Assembly (NCBI GenBank): GCA_949987565.1
Contig: OX465110.1
Location: 6,356,309-6,420,308 of the forward strand
Reading direction: 5' to 3'
Length of the DNA stretch: 64,000 nucleotides
DNA from: Luidia sarsii
Taxonomy: Eukaryota > Echinodermata > Asteroidea > Paxillosida > Luidiidae
A program made the translations under genes and the position numbers. Positions within the stretch are counted from its first letter, which is position 1. The number at the start of each line of letters is the position of its first letter. Below, in pieces: positions 20,616 through 31,721 of the stretch. The notes beneath the pieces were generated by a model. It was not told the DNA's origin. It saw only the letters and a list, made by a program, of their open reading frames with translations, and did no database searches.

Positions 20616-22632
20616 GGGAACCAGTCAGTAGAGAACCAGTCAGTAGGGAACCAGTCAGCAGGGAACCAGCCTGCAGGGAACCAAATGACAGGGAACCAGT
20701 CAGTAGGGAGCCAGCCTGCAGGGAGCCAGCTGGCAGGGAACCAATAAGAAGGGAACCAGTCAGCAGGGAACCAGCCTGCATGGAACCAGCCTGCAGGGAA
20801 CCAGCTGACAGGGAACCAGCTGACAGGGAACCAGTCAGTAGGGAGCCAGCCTGCAGGGAGCCAGCTGGCAGGGAACCAATAAGAAGGGAACCAGTCAGCA
20901 GGGAACCAGCCTGCAGGGAACCAGCTGACAGGGAACAAGTCAGTAGGGAGCCAGCTGGCAGGGAACAAATAAGCAGGGAACCAGTCAGTAGGGAACCAGC
21001 CTGCAGGGAGCCAGCTGGCAGGGAACAAATAAGCAGGGAACCAGTCAGTAGGGAACCAGCCTGCAGGGAGCCAGCTGACAGGGAACCAGCTGACGGAACC
21101 AGCTGACAGGGAACCAGCTGACAGGGAACCATTCAGTAGGGAACAAATAAGCAGGGAACCAGTCAGTAGGGACAGCCTGCAGGGAGCCAGCTGGCAGGGA
21201 ACCAATAAGAAGGGAACCAGTCAGCAGGGAACCAGCCTGCAGGGAACCAGCTGACAGGGAACCAGCTGACAGGGAACCAGTCAGTAGGGAGCCAGCCTGC
21301 AGGGAACCAGCCTGCAGGGAACCAGCCTGCAGGGAACCAGCTGACAGGGAACCAGCCTGCAGGGAACCAGCTGACAGGGAACCAGCTGACAGGGAACCAG
21401 TCAGTAGGGAGCCAGCCTGCAGGGAACCAGCCTGCAGGGAACCAGTCAGCAGGGAACCAGCCTGCAGGGAACCAGCTGACAGGGAACCAGTCAGTAGGGA
21501 ACAAATAAGCTGACAGGGAACCAGCTGACAGGGAACCAGCTGACAGGGAACCAGTCAGTAGGGAGCCAGCCTGCAGGGAACCAGCCTGCAGGGAACCAGC
21601 TGACAGGGAACCAGTCAGTAGGGAGCCAGCCTGCAGGGAACCAGCCTGCAGGGAACCAGCTGACAGGGAACCAGTCAGCAGGGAACCAGCCTGCAGGGAA
21701 CCAGCTGACAGGGAACCAGTCAGTAGGGAACAAATAAGCTGGCAGGGAGCCAGCTGACAGGGAACCAATAAGAAGGGAACCAGTCAGCAGGGAACCAGCC
21801 TGCAGGGAACCAGCTGACAGGGAACCAGCTGACAGGGAACCAGTCAGTAGGGAGCCAGCCTGCAGGGAACCAGCCTGCAGGGAACCAGCTGACAGGGAAC
21901 CAGTCAGCAGGGAACCAGCCTGCAGGGAACCAGCTGACAGGGAACCAGTCAGTAGGGAACAAATAAGCTGACAGGGAACCAGCTGACAGGGAACCAGCTG
22001 ACAGGGAACCAGTCAGTAGGGAGCCAGCCTGCAGGGAACCAGCCTGCAGGGAACCAGCCTGCAGGGAACCAGCTGACAGGGAACCAGTCAGCAGGGAACC
22101 AGCCTGCAGGGAACCAGCTGACAGGGAACCAGTCAGTAGGGAGCCAGCTGACAGGGAACCAGCTGACAGGGAACCAGTCAGTAGGGAGCCAGCCTGCAGG
22201 GAACCAGCCTGCAGGGAACCAGCTGACAGCCTGCAGGGAACCAGCCTGCAGGGAACCAGCTGACAGGGAACCAGTCAGCAGGGAACCAGCCTGCAGGGAA
22301 CCAGCTGACAGGGAACCAGTCAGTAGGGAACCAGCCAGCAGGGAGCCAGCTGGCAGGGAACCAATAAGAAGGGAACCAGTAAGCAGGGAACCAGCCTGCA
22401 GGGAACCAGCTGACAGGGAACCAGCTGACAGGGAACCAGTCAGTAGGGAGCCAGCCTGCAGGGAACCAGCCTGCAGGGAACCAGCCTGCAGGGAACCAGC
22501 TAACAGGGAACCAGTCAGCAGGGAAACAGTCAGTAGGGAACCAGTCAGTAGGGAACCAGCCTGCATGGAACCAGTCAGCAGAAAACCAGTCAGCAGGGAA
22601 CCAGTCAGCAGGGAACCAGCCTGCAGGGAACC

Positions 22633-23351
22633 AGCTGACAGGTTCCCTGCTGACTGGTTCCCTGCTGACTGGTTCCATGCAGGCTGGTTCCCTGAAGGCT
22701 GGTTCCCTACTGACTGTTTCCCTGCTGACTGGTTCTCTGCACGCTGATTTCCTTCTGACTGTTTCCCTGCTTACTGGTTCCCTGCTGACTGGTTCCTGCA
22801 GAGAACCAGTCAGCAGGGAAACAGTCAGTAGGGAACCAGTCAGTATAGGGAACCAGCCTGCAGGGAACCAGTCAGTATAGGGAACCAGCATGCAGGGAAC
22901 CAGTCAGTAGGGAACCAGTCAGTAGGGAACCAGCCTGCAGGGAACCAGCTGCCAGCTGGTTCCATACTCACTACTCACTGCTGACTGCTCACTGCTCACA
23001 GCTGACTGGTTCCCTGAAGGCTGGTTCCCTACTGACTGGTTCCCTGCAGGCTGGTTCCCTACTGACTGGTTCCCTACTGACTGGTTCCCAGCATGCTGGT
23101 TCCCTATACTGACTGGTTCCCTGCAGGCTGGTTCCCTATACTGACTGGTTCCCTACTGACTGTTTCCCTGCTGACTGGTTCTCTGCAGGAACCAGTCAGC
23201 AGGGAACCAGTAAGCAGGGAAACAGTCAGAAGGAAATCAGCGTGCAGAGAACCAGTCAGCAGGGAAACAGTCAGTAGGGAACCAGCCTTCAGGGAACCAG
23301 CCTGCATGGAACCAGTCAGCAGGGAACCAGTCAGCAGGGAACCAGTCAGTA
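22633..23351. repeat. large palindrome inside the minisatellite
   Basis: Units switch strand here. The arms, about 22633-22950 and 23034-23351, are near-identical reverse complements about a centre at 22992. Rare one-off variants (CAGTCAGTATAGGG, CAGCATGCAGGG, AAATCAGCGTGCAGAG) occur at mirrored positions. Each arm contains a further short inversion. The spacer of about 84 bp holds ACTCACTACTCACTGCTGAC, unlike the unit. Confidence 0.88.
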
Positions 23352-23520
23352 GGGAACCAGCCTTCAGGGAACCAGTCAGTAGGAAACCAGCCTTCAGGGA
23401 ACCAGTCAGTAGGGAACCAGCCTTCAGGGAACCAGTCAGTAGGGAACCAGCCTTCAGAGAACCAGTCAGTAGGGAACCAGCCTTCAGGGAACCAGCCTTC
23501 AGGGAACCAGTCAGCTGGCA

Positions 23521-24080
23521 GGGAACCAGTCAGTAGGGAACCAGCTGGCAGGGAACTAGTCAGAAGAGAAGCAGTGGGTAGGGAACCAGATGGTAGGGAA
23601 CCAGTCAGGAGGGAAACAGTCAGTAGGGAACCAGCCTGCAGGGAACCAGCCTTCAGGAAACCAGTCAGCTGGCAGGGAACCAGTCAGTAGGGAACCAGTC
23701 AGTTGGGAACCAGTCAGTAGGGAACCAGTCAGTAGGGAACCAGCCTTCAGGAAACCAGTCAGCTGGCAGGGAACCAGTCAGTAGGGAACCAGCCTTCAGG
23801 AAACCAGTCAGCTGGCAGGGAACCATTCAGTAGGGAACCAGTCAGTTGGGAACCAGCCTTCAGGGAACCAGTCAGTAGGGAACCAGTCAGTAGGGAACCA
23901 GCCTTCAGGAAACCAGTCAGCTGGCAGGGAACCAGTCAGTAGGGAACCAGCCTTCAGGAAACCAGTCAGCTGGCAGGGAACCAGTCAGTAGGGAACCAGC
24001 TGGCAGGGAACCAGTAGGGAACCAGTCAGAACCAGTCAGTAGGGAACCAGTCAGTTGGGAACCAGCCTTCAGGGAACCAG
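23521..24080. repeat. 560-bp segmental duplication, copy 1
   Basis: Repeated 835 bp further on at 24356-24915, including the unusual GGGAACTAGTCAGAAGAGAA and AGCAGTGGGTAGGG variants. I noticed a single substitution (near 23825). It is a block duplication, not unit-by-unit growth. Confidence 0.85.
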
Positions 24081-24355
24081 TCAGGAGGGAAACAGCCTGC
24101 AGGGAACCAGTCAGTAGGGAGCCAGTCAGCAGGAATTCAGGCTGTAGGGAGCCTGCCTGCAGGGAGCCAGCCTGCAGGGAAGTCATTAGGGAACCAGCTG
24201 GCAAGGAAACTGTCAGAAGGGAAACATGTCAATAGGGAACCAGTCAGGCTGTAGGGAACCTGCCTGCAGGGAGCCAGACTGCAGGGAAGTCAGTAGGGAA
24301 CCAGTCAGCAGGAATTCAGGCTGTAGGGAACCAGTCAGTAGGGAACCAGCATACG

Positions 24356-24915
24356 GGGAACCAGTCAGTAGGGAACCAGCTGGCAGGGAACTAGTCAGAA
24401 GAGAAGCAGTGGGTAGGGAACCAGATGGTAGGGAACCAGTCAGGAGGGAAACAGTCAGTAGGGAACCAGCCTGCAGGGAACCAGCCTTCAGGAAACCAGT
24501 CAGCTGGCAGGGAACCAGTCAGTAGGGAACCAGTCAGTTGGGAACCAGTCAGTAGGGAACCAGTCAGTAGGGAACCAGCCTTCAGGAAACCAGTCAGCTG
24601 GCAGGGAACCAGTCAGTAGGGAACCAGCCTTCAGGAAACCAGTCAGCTGGCAGGGAACCAGTCAGTAGGGAACCAGTCAGTTGGGAACCAGCCTTCAGGG
24701 AACCAGTCAGTAGGGAACCAGTCAGTAGGGAACCAGCCTTCAGGAAACCAGTCAGCTGGCAGGGAACCAGTCAGTAGGGAACCAGCCTTCAGGAAACCAG
24801 TCAGCTGGCAGGGAACCAGTCAGTAGGGAACCAGCTGGCAGGGAACCAGTAGGGAACCAGTCAGAACCAGTCAGTAGGGAACCAGTCAGTTGGGAACCAG
24901 CCTTCAGGGAACCAG
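24356..24915. repeat. 560-bp segmental duplication, copy 2
   Basis: Matches 23521-24080. A second shorter duplication, 24081-24195 repeated at 25017-25131, carries AGCAGGAATTCAGGCTGTAG and has an offset of 936 bp. Confidence 0.85.
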
Positions 24916-25205
24916 TAAGTAGGGAACCAGTCAGTAGGGAACCAGCTGGCAGGGAATCAGTAGGGAACCAGTCAGAAGGGAAGCAGTGAGTAGGGAACCA
25001 GCTGGCAGGGAACCAGTCAGGAGGGAAACAGCCTGCAGGGAACCAGTCAGTAGGGAGCCAGTCAGCAGGAATTCAGGCTGTAGGGAGCCTGCCTGCAGGG
25101 AGCCAGCCTGCAGGGAAGTCATTAGGGAACCAGTCAGCAGGAATTCAGGCTGTAGGGAACCAGTCAGTAGGGAACCAGCATACGGGGAACCAGTCAGCAG
25201 GGATT

Positions 25206-28200
25206 CAGCCAGCCAACCATTCAGTCAACCGGCAATCCAGCCACCCAGTCAATCATATTATCCAGTCACCCAGTCAACCAGCTATCCAGTAAGAGGTCCT
25301 ATGTCATACAGTCACTGTAGATTCGTGTTCATGCTGAAAATGGGCATACACAAAATGGACAGGAAAATAAAACAGCAAAGGACATCTTGGCATTAGGTGA
25401 AATACTTTATTTTCCATCTTAACGCAAACCAGCGTGGAGATAAAAATGACTACATTATTTCTGCGTAAACCTGGTAGAAAATGTTTTCACAATTCCCCAG
25501 CAGTGTAGGCCTAATAAGCTCTGATAACGTACATAACTCTCAGCAATTTCAACTACTGGTTAAAAACGCTTTGGCATTGGCAAACCTTCTTTTTTTTCTT
25601 CAAAAATCATACAATCCATTTAACGGTCTTAAAAAAATGAAAAAGTACTCCATACACGTAGATACAACTGTTTCTGATTGTTGAAATAATGATGCTGTGT
25701 TCCACAAATGTTGTGAAAGTCCTGCTTACACAGATTTCATGGGGGAGAATTTGAGGTGGAAATTTCTTCACAAACGCACGGTCGTTGTTCCCAAGGGTCC
25801 TGGTGTAAACAGCGGGAAAATCTTGAGTGTACGACTTCACAACACGAATGGAAACAAGCACGTTTTTTTCCTGTACATGTTTCAATTGGGGGCCATTGTT
25901 TCAAATCGGTGAAAAGGAGAACTCTAGATAAAGCAGGACTTCTTCTGTTGAAAGTTTCAAACTCGGGCTTATAAAATTCATTTTTGGAATATTCATCCAC
26001 GTTAAAAAGTGCAAACAACATGGTGCATTAAGTGCAAAAAACACAACATCAAGATAATATAGTTCTGGAAAGAAACCACGTTCCTCAAGACAGACAGTTG
26101 ATTTTAGCCAGGGTGCACAGAAGAACTAGTCGATACTGATAACGGAAGCCAAAAAAATTAACAGACCCCCCCCAAAAAAAAATCACAAATCAAGAAAATC
26201 TCAACACTCCCCTGAAGACCACAAATGATTTCCGACACATTTTCTGCTCTACTGTCTGTCTTGCTTGCATATCACTGACTTCTATAATCGAATGTGTGCA
26301 CGGAGATTAAGAGTTACATGGTATACACCTCATTCTGAAAAAAACCTTAAATATTGCAATGTCACTAGTACTAGATACAAATCGAACTACAACTGGCTTT
26401 GCTGAAACAAAAAAACGGGCTAACCATAAATGAGTGCGAGCATTTCTTGGAATCCAAAGTACTGCATGCAAAAACTGAAACAAACTGAGCATTGCCTAAG
26501 TTAAAACTACTCATACAATTCGTGTGCCCTAAGCTGGTCATGTGACAATAGCTGATCACGTGCCACTAATCGCTCATGTGACCATCGACCCAAAATCAGT
26601 AGCACATTTCAGTCAATTGAGATCAGAACGGTTTGCAATCTCTCAAAATAAAACAGGATAATGCTCATTCGACGAAATGAAAGTCTATTGTTCTGTCTGA
26701 TCATGTCGGCCAAAATGCTTTCCAAATGGCCACCCAGAGCTGTCATGTGACTCCCTCATGACTATCACATGACCATCACATGCCCCCCCCAATGCCACAA
26801 GGCATCAACCAGTCACAAGCGTTCCATTCATATTTGCAGACCAACTAAACATCTTCAGGAATGTAGGGGGGAAATACTTGCAAATTGATGAGATTTGTTA
26901 TATCTCGAATTCTCTCCCTTTTTCCCCTCTCTTTTTCAAATTTCTGGGCTCATGAAATGGAAACGGAAGCATTTGGATCAAGCTGTTTTGGTCCAAGCAA
27001 AAATAATCAAACAATAACCCTGAATGCTGAATCTGAACTCATCCAAATAAAAGTAAAAGAACTGCCAACCAACATTTCTGCGCATGATATATATTGGGAG
27101 TATATGCAAAATTAAAGTGAAAACAAAAAAAAACCTACTTCAAGTTAATACTGATTCTAAAACTTCATTAATCCACTCCTTTGGACAAACATAAATTAAC
27201 ACATTAGGGCAAGCAGGTCAAATAAAGTGCAGGTTTTTAGTTCAATGTTTAAGCTCACACAAAATGATGATCACCCAGTTCTAATGGTGATGCAATTTCT
27301 TTTTTACTATCTTAAAACTCCAATAGTTGCTTCACTAGGCCATCAAATGCACTTCAACTTAACAGGCTCAGCAACAGCCCCCATACTGATCTTAAGGTCG
27401 GAGGTCATTCATCGTAACCTCTGACCTCAGACCAAAGAGCCGCAAAGAATAGAAAAGGAAACAAACCAAAACACAAAAACACCAACGGAAAGTTGTATTT
27501 AATCTCTGAAGGCACAAAAATAAAAGCACCGCTATGTATGTATGTACACCTATGGTCAATTCTAGATTGTCTTAAACGTATTTTTTTTTTCCCCCGACTA
27601 CCACACTATTAATTGTCCGGCCCATCGCTTATTACTCATTTCTGGTTTTTCAATGTAAAAAGATCTCTTCTTTCTTTTTTTCAAATACTTTATTCTGGAA
27701 GTGACTGGACTGAGATGGACAAACCACATTTGATCATGTGAAACGTTTTACAAATTCAAGAAATCAGTAGCGGCAGACATAGAACACCACATTCACTTTG
27801 AAATAATTTCCCATCCAACCGGTGACGTCGTTTTGTTGTGTTTTTTTGTTTTGTTTCTTTTCTTTTGTCGACATCAGGGCTGCTCATGCTCTAAGAAACT
27901 AAAGTAGGAGACTACGGCCGTTTTCGAAAATGAAGGCTTAGGCTCGGGCTCAGACTTCTCCGTCGGACAAAACCTGAAAGTCCAGGTTGTGGTTTGTTTT
28001 CCCGAATTTGAACGTTTGCTGGGCTTGATAGGTAGAGGGTATTCATTCACCAAGAAACTGGGGCCAAACGCTTGTGTTTAGACGCCAGTGATATTATAAC
28101 GAGTACGATAAATATGACCGAAGCCCAAGCCCGAGCCTAAACCTTCATTTCCAAAACGGCCTGGGAAAACAAAACTTCCAACAATAGAGGGCGCTCTCAC

Positions 28201-29268
28201 TCTTTCTCATTACAGAGCCACTGAGGACTTCTTCCCATGGTTTATGCTTGGCACAACCACATCCAAGTCACGCCCTGCCCTGCCATTTCCAGACCATCTC
28301 AACTGGCCCCAATGCAGGATAGACACAGAATTCACCAAAACTTAACCAACAACAGCTAATATATATACAAAAGCATACCGCAATCTAAGTACTGATTTTC
28401 GGGTTTTTTTTTTTCTTAGAGAAAATAACACCAACTTCCGGGTTTTAAGAAGCTTCAAACATCCGGCTGTTTCAACAAGACACCACGGACAGGTCCAGTT
28501 CTGTTTTTTGTGGGTTTTCTTTTTTCTTTTCTTTCACAGACACGCGTCAAACTGAATAGCACTAAAAAAAATATCAAACCAATTAAATTTACATGAAATC
28601 ATTTTTTTGTATATTGTTGATTCAATCTCAAAATCATCACAGGGTAGAACCTAAATTCCACTTGTGTGAATGTTTGAAGTCATGCTAAGCTTTCGGTTCC
28701 CCTCCACACAAAAAAAAATCAGAAGCTTTGTACATTCTTTCTTACCATGGCAACTTGGGTCGACAGGGAGGTTGAGGGCATGTTTTTTTCATTGCCCTCG
28801 AATACCTAGCGACACAGATTATCTGCAGAACGTCCGTGTTGCCAAAGAAAACAAGTAGAGCGAATTTCCCCCCAAAATAAAGATCAATTTCCTCGTTATT
28901 GGTGGTGCTTTCCTTCCTTTAGCCCAACAAACTTTTATTCTGCGAGGTTTTGAACCCTTTTCCACGCATTCACATGCAGAGGTCCTGATAATTCAACTCC
29001 CAATTTGATGCTGCTAAACCCCAAAAGGGTCAACTGTTTAACGAGGAAACAGATTTTCTTTCTTTGTGAAAATACTCTCTTTCCTTTACAGTCTTCTCGT
29101 CCCCGTCAGCTAGATATCAAAGCATTAGTTTCAACTCAGGGTCTGCAGAAATGGACAATTTTTTTTTTGTATCTTCATCACATCATCACATAAAAAAAAA
29201 AACCCAACAAACCCCCCAAAACAAAGAAAAAAGGGGACGGCGGTCGAAGACCCGCAGCGGTTGCTCGC
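25206..29268 (-). other. probable long 3' UTR and flank of the cadherin gene
   Basis: No exon, tandem array or protein-like frame is visible. The sequence is AT-rich and mostly unique. On the minus strand an AATAAA signal at 25411-25406, just before the minisatellite, would give a UTR of about 3.9 kb; earlier signals are possible. One MITE at 27916-28161 interrupts it. The assignment as UTR is inference from position and lack of other content. Confidence 0.45.
27916..28161. repeat. MITE, GGCCGTTTTCGAAATGAAGG family
   Basis: Termini GGCCGTTTTCGAAAATGAAG and CTTCATTTCCAAAACGGCC are inverted repeats extending inward through GCTTAGGCTCGGGCT and its complement. The 246-bp element has no coding capacity. 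Related copies are at 42609-42843 and 5708-5862. Confidence 0.8.
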
Positions 29269-29513
29269 TTAGTCCTCGTCGCCCCCGCCGTACATGTCGG
29301 CCAGCTTCTTGAAGGGCGGCCCCCAGTCGTTGAGGTAGTCGTAGTTCTGGTCGCCGTCCGTGCTGCTGCTGTTGAGCGAGCTGAGGGTGCCCGCCGAGGA
29401 GCCTTCGCCCTCGAAGTCAAACTCCCGCAGCGAGTCGTTGGGACTGCCGTCCGGGTCGTCGTCCGCGTCCTTCAGCCGGTCGTTGATGAAGTCGCCCACG
29501 TTGGGGTCGTCGC
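29269..29513 (-). CDS. cadherin exon 32: beta-catenin-binding tail and stop
   Basis: Encodes residues 2390-2470 and TAA at 29271-29269. [36 protein letters not shown] and [20 protein letters not shown] are the classical cadherin catenin-binding region, with conserved serines that are phosphorylated in vertebrate proteins to strengthen beta-catenin binding. The acceptor is TTTGCAG. Start phase 1. Confidence 0.97.
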
Positions 29514-31685
29514 CTGCAAACGAGAGAGAGGCAGAAGGGGAGGGGGGGGGGGGAGGGCGGATAAACATTTTGAAATTTAGATGGAGATTACAACAGAGAC
29601 AGAGACAGAGACAGAGATAGAGACAGAGACTGAGATAGAGACAGAGACAGAGACTAGGATAGAGACAGAGACAGAGACTGAGATAGAGACAGAGACAGAG
29701 ACAGAGACTAGGATAGAGACAGAGACAGAGACTGAGACTGAGACAGAGACAGAGACAGAGACTAGGATAGAGACAGAGACAGAGACTGAGATAGAGACAG
29801 AAACAGAGACAGAGACAGAGACAGAGACAGAGACAGAGACTGAGATAGAGACAGAGACAGAGACTAGGATAGAGACAGAGACAGAGACTGAGATAGAGAC
29901 AGAGACAGAGACAGAGACTAGGATAGAGACAGAGACAGAGACTGAGACAGAGACAGAGACAGAGACTAGGATAGAGACAGAGACAGAGACTGAGATAGAG
30001 ACAGAGACTGAGATTACAACAGAGACAGAGACTGAGATTACAACAGAGACAGAGACTGAGATTACAACAGAGACAGAGACTGAGATTACAACAGAGACAG
30101 AGACTGAGATTACAACAGAGACAGAGACTGAGATTACAACAGAGACAGAGACTGAGATTACAACAGAGACAGAGACAGAGACTGAGACAGAGACAGAGAC
30201 AGAGACTGAGATTACAACAGAGACAGAGACTGAGATTACAACAGAGACAGAGACTGAGATTACAACAGAGACAGAGACTGAGATTACAACAGAGACAGAG
30301 ACTGAGATTACAACAGAGACAGAGACTGAGATTACAACAGAGACAGAGACTGAGATTACAACAGAGACAGAGACAGAGACTGAGACAGAGACAGAGACAG
30401 AGACAGAGACAGAGACTGAGATAGAGACAGAGACAGAGACTGAGATAGAGACAGAGACAGAGACTGAGATAGAGACAGAGACAGAGACAGAGATAGAGAC
30501 AGAGACAGAGACTGAGATAGAGACAGAGACAGAGACAGAGACTGAGATAGAGACAGAGACAGAGACTGAGATAGAGACAGAGACAGAGACAGAGACTGAG
30601 ATAGAGACAGAGACAGAGACTGAGATAGAGACAGAGACAGAGACAGAGACTGAGATAGAGACAGAGACAGAGACTGAGACTGAGATAGAGACAGAGACAG
30701 AGACTGAGATAGAGACAGAGACAGAGACTGAGATAGAGACAGAGACAGAGACTGAGATAGAGACAGAGACTGAGATAGAGACAGAGACAGAGACTGAGAT
30801 AGAGACAGAGACTGAAATAGAGACAGAGACAGAGACTGAGATAGAGACAGAGACAGAGACAGAGACTGAGATAGAGACAGAGACAGAGACAGAGACTGAG
30901 ATAGAGACAGAGACTGAAATAGAGACAGGGACTGAAATAGAGACAGAGACAGAGACTGAGATAGAGACAGAGACTGAGACAGAGACAGAGACTGAAATAG
31001 AGACAGAGACAGAGACTGAGATAGAGACAGAGACTGAGACAGAGACAGAGACAGAGATAGAGACTGAGATAGAGACAGAGACAGAGACAGAGACAGAGAC
31101 TGAAATAGAGACAGAGACAGAGACAGAGACTCAGATAGAGACAGAGACTGAAATAGAGACAGAGACAGAGACAGAGACTGAGACAGAGACTGAGATAGAG
31201 ACAGAGACTGAGACAGAGACAGAGACAGGGACTGAAATAGAGACAGAGACAGAGACTAAGATAGAGACGGAGACTGAGACAGAGACAGAGACTGAGACTG
31301 AGATAGAGACAGAGACTGAAATAGAGACAGAGACAGAGACGGAGACAGCGCTACAGTCAGAGAAACAAACAGGAGCAGACAGATCAGAAGGACAGTTCCC
31401 CCGATGACGAGGGGAAGAGGCGACAACTCACCAGGCGCTCGCGGTGCCCTGGTCAGTGGGGCCGCGGTGGTGGGTGGCTTGACGTAGTCGTCCACGGGCT
31501 GGGGGTGGACGGGCTTGCGCAGGGTGCTGACGTCGTAGGCGTCCTGGTCCTCCTCCCCGCCGCCCTCCTCGTCGTAGTTGATGAAGTTCTCCCGGATGTC
31601 GTCGTCGGGGTCCACGGCAAAGGCCAGCGCCTGCTTGCGGTCCTGGTTGCGCTTGTAGAACACAAACAGCAGCAGCATCACTGTA

Positions 31686-31721
<36 letters not shown>

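Larger units (their letters stand above)
20616..25204. repeat. 4.6 kb minisatellite of about 15-bp units
   Basis: Some 300 tandem copies of GGGAACCAGTCAGTA and variants (CAGCCTGCA, CAGCTGACA, CAGCTGGCA, CAGCCTTCA, GGGAGCC). The unit is 15 bp, so long open frames appear on both strands (for example Ser-Arg-Glu-Pro-Val or Trp-Phe-Pro-Ala-Gly repeats). These lack any start context or non-repeat sequence and are not genes. The variant mix changes along the array: CTGCA and CTGACA dominate to about 22560, and CTTCA and CTGGCA dominate after about 23340. It ends in a degenerate CAGTCAACCAGC-like tail to about 25290. Confidence 0.97.

Noticed and set aside
20567..25396. Many open frames of 60 to 240 codons on both strands
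   Set aside because: All are translations of the 15-bp minisatellite, open because 15 is a multiple of three.
29581..31407. 608-codon plus-strand open frame
   Set aside because: Pure Glu-Thr hexanucleotide repeat inside a cadherin intron; the period of six excludes stops, and there is no non-repeat coding sequence.
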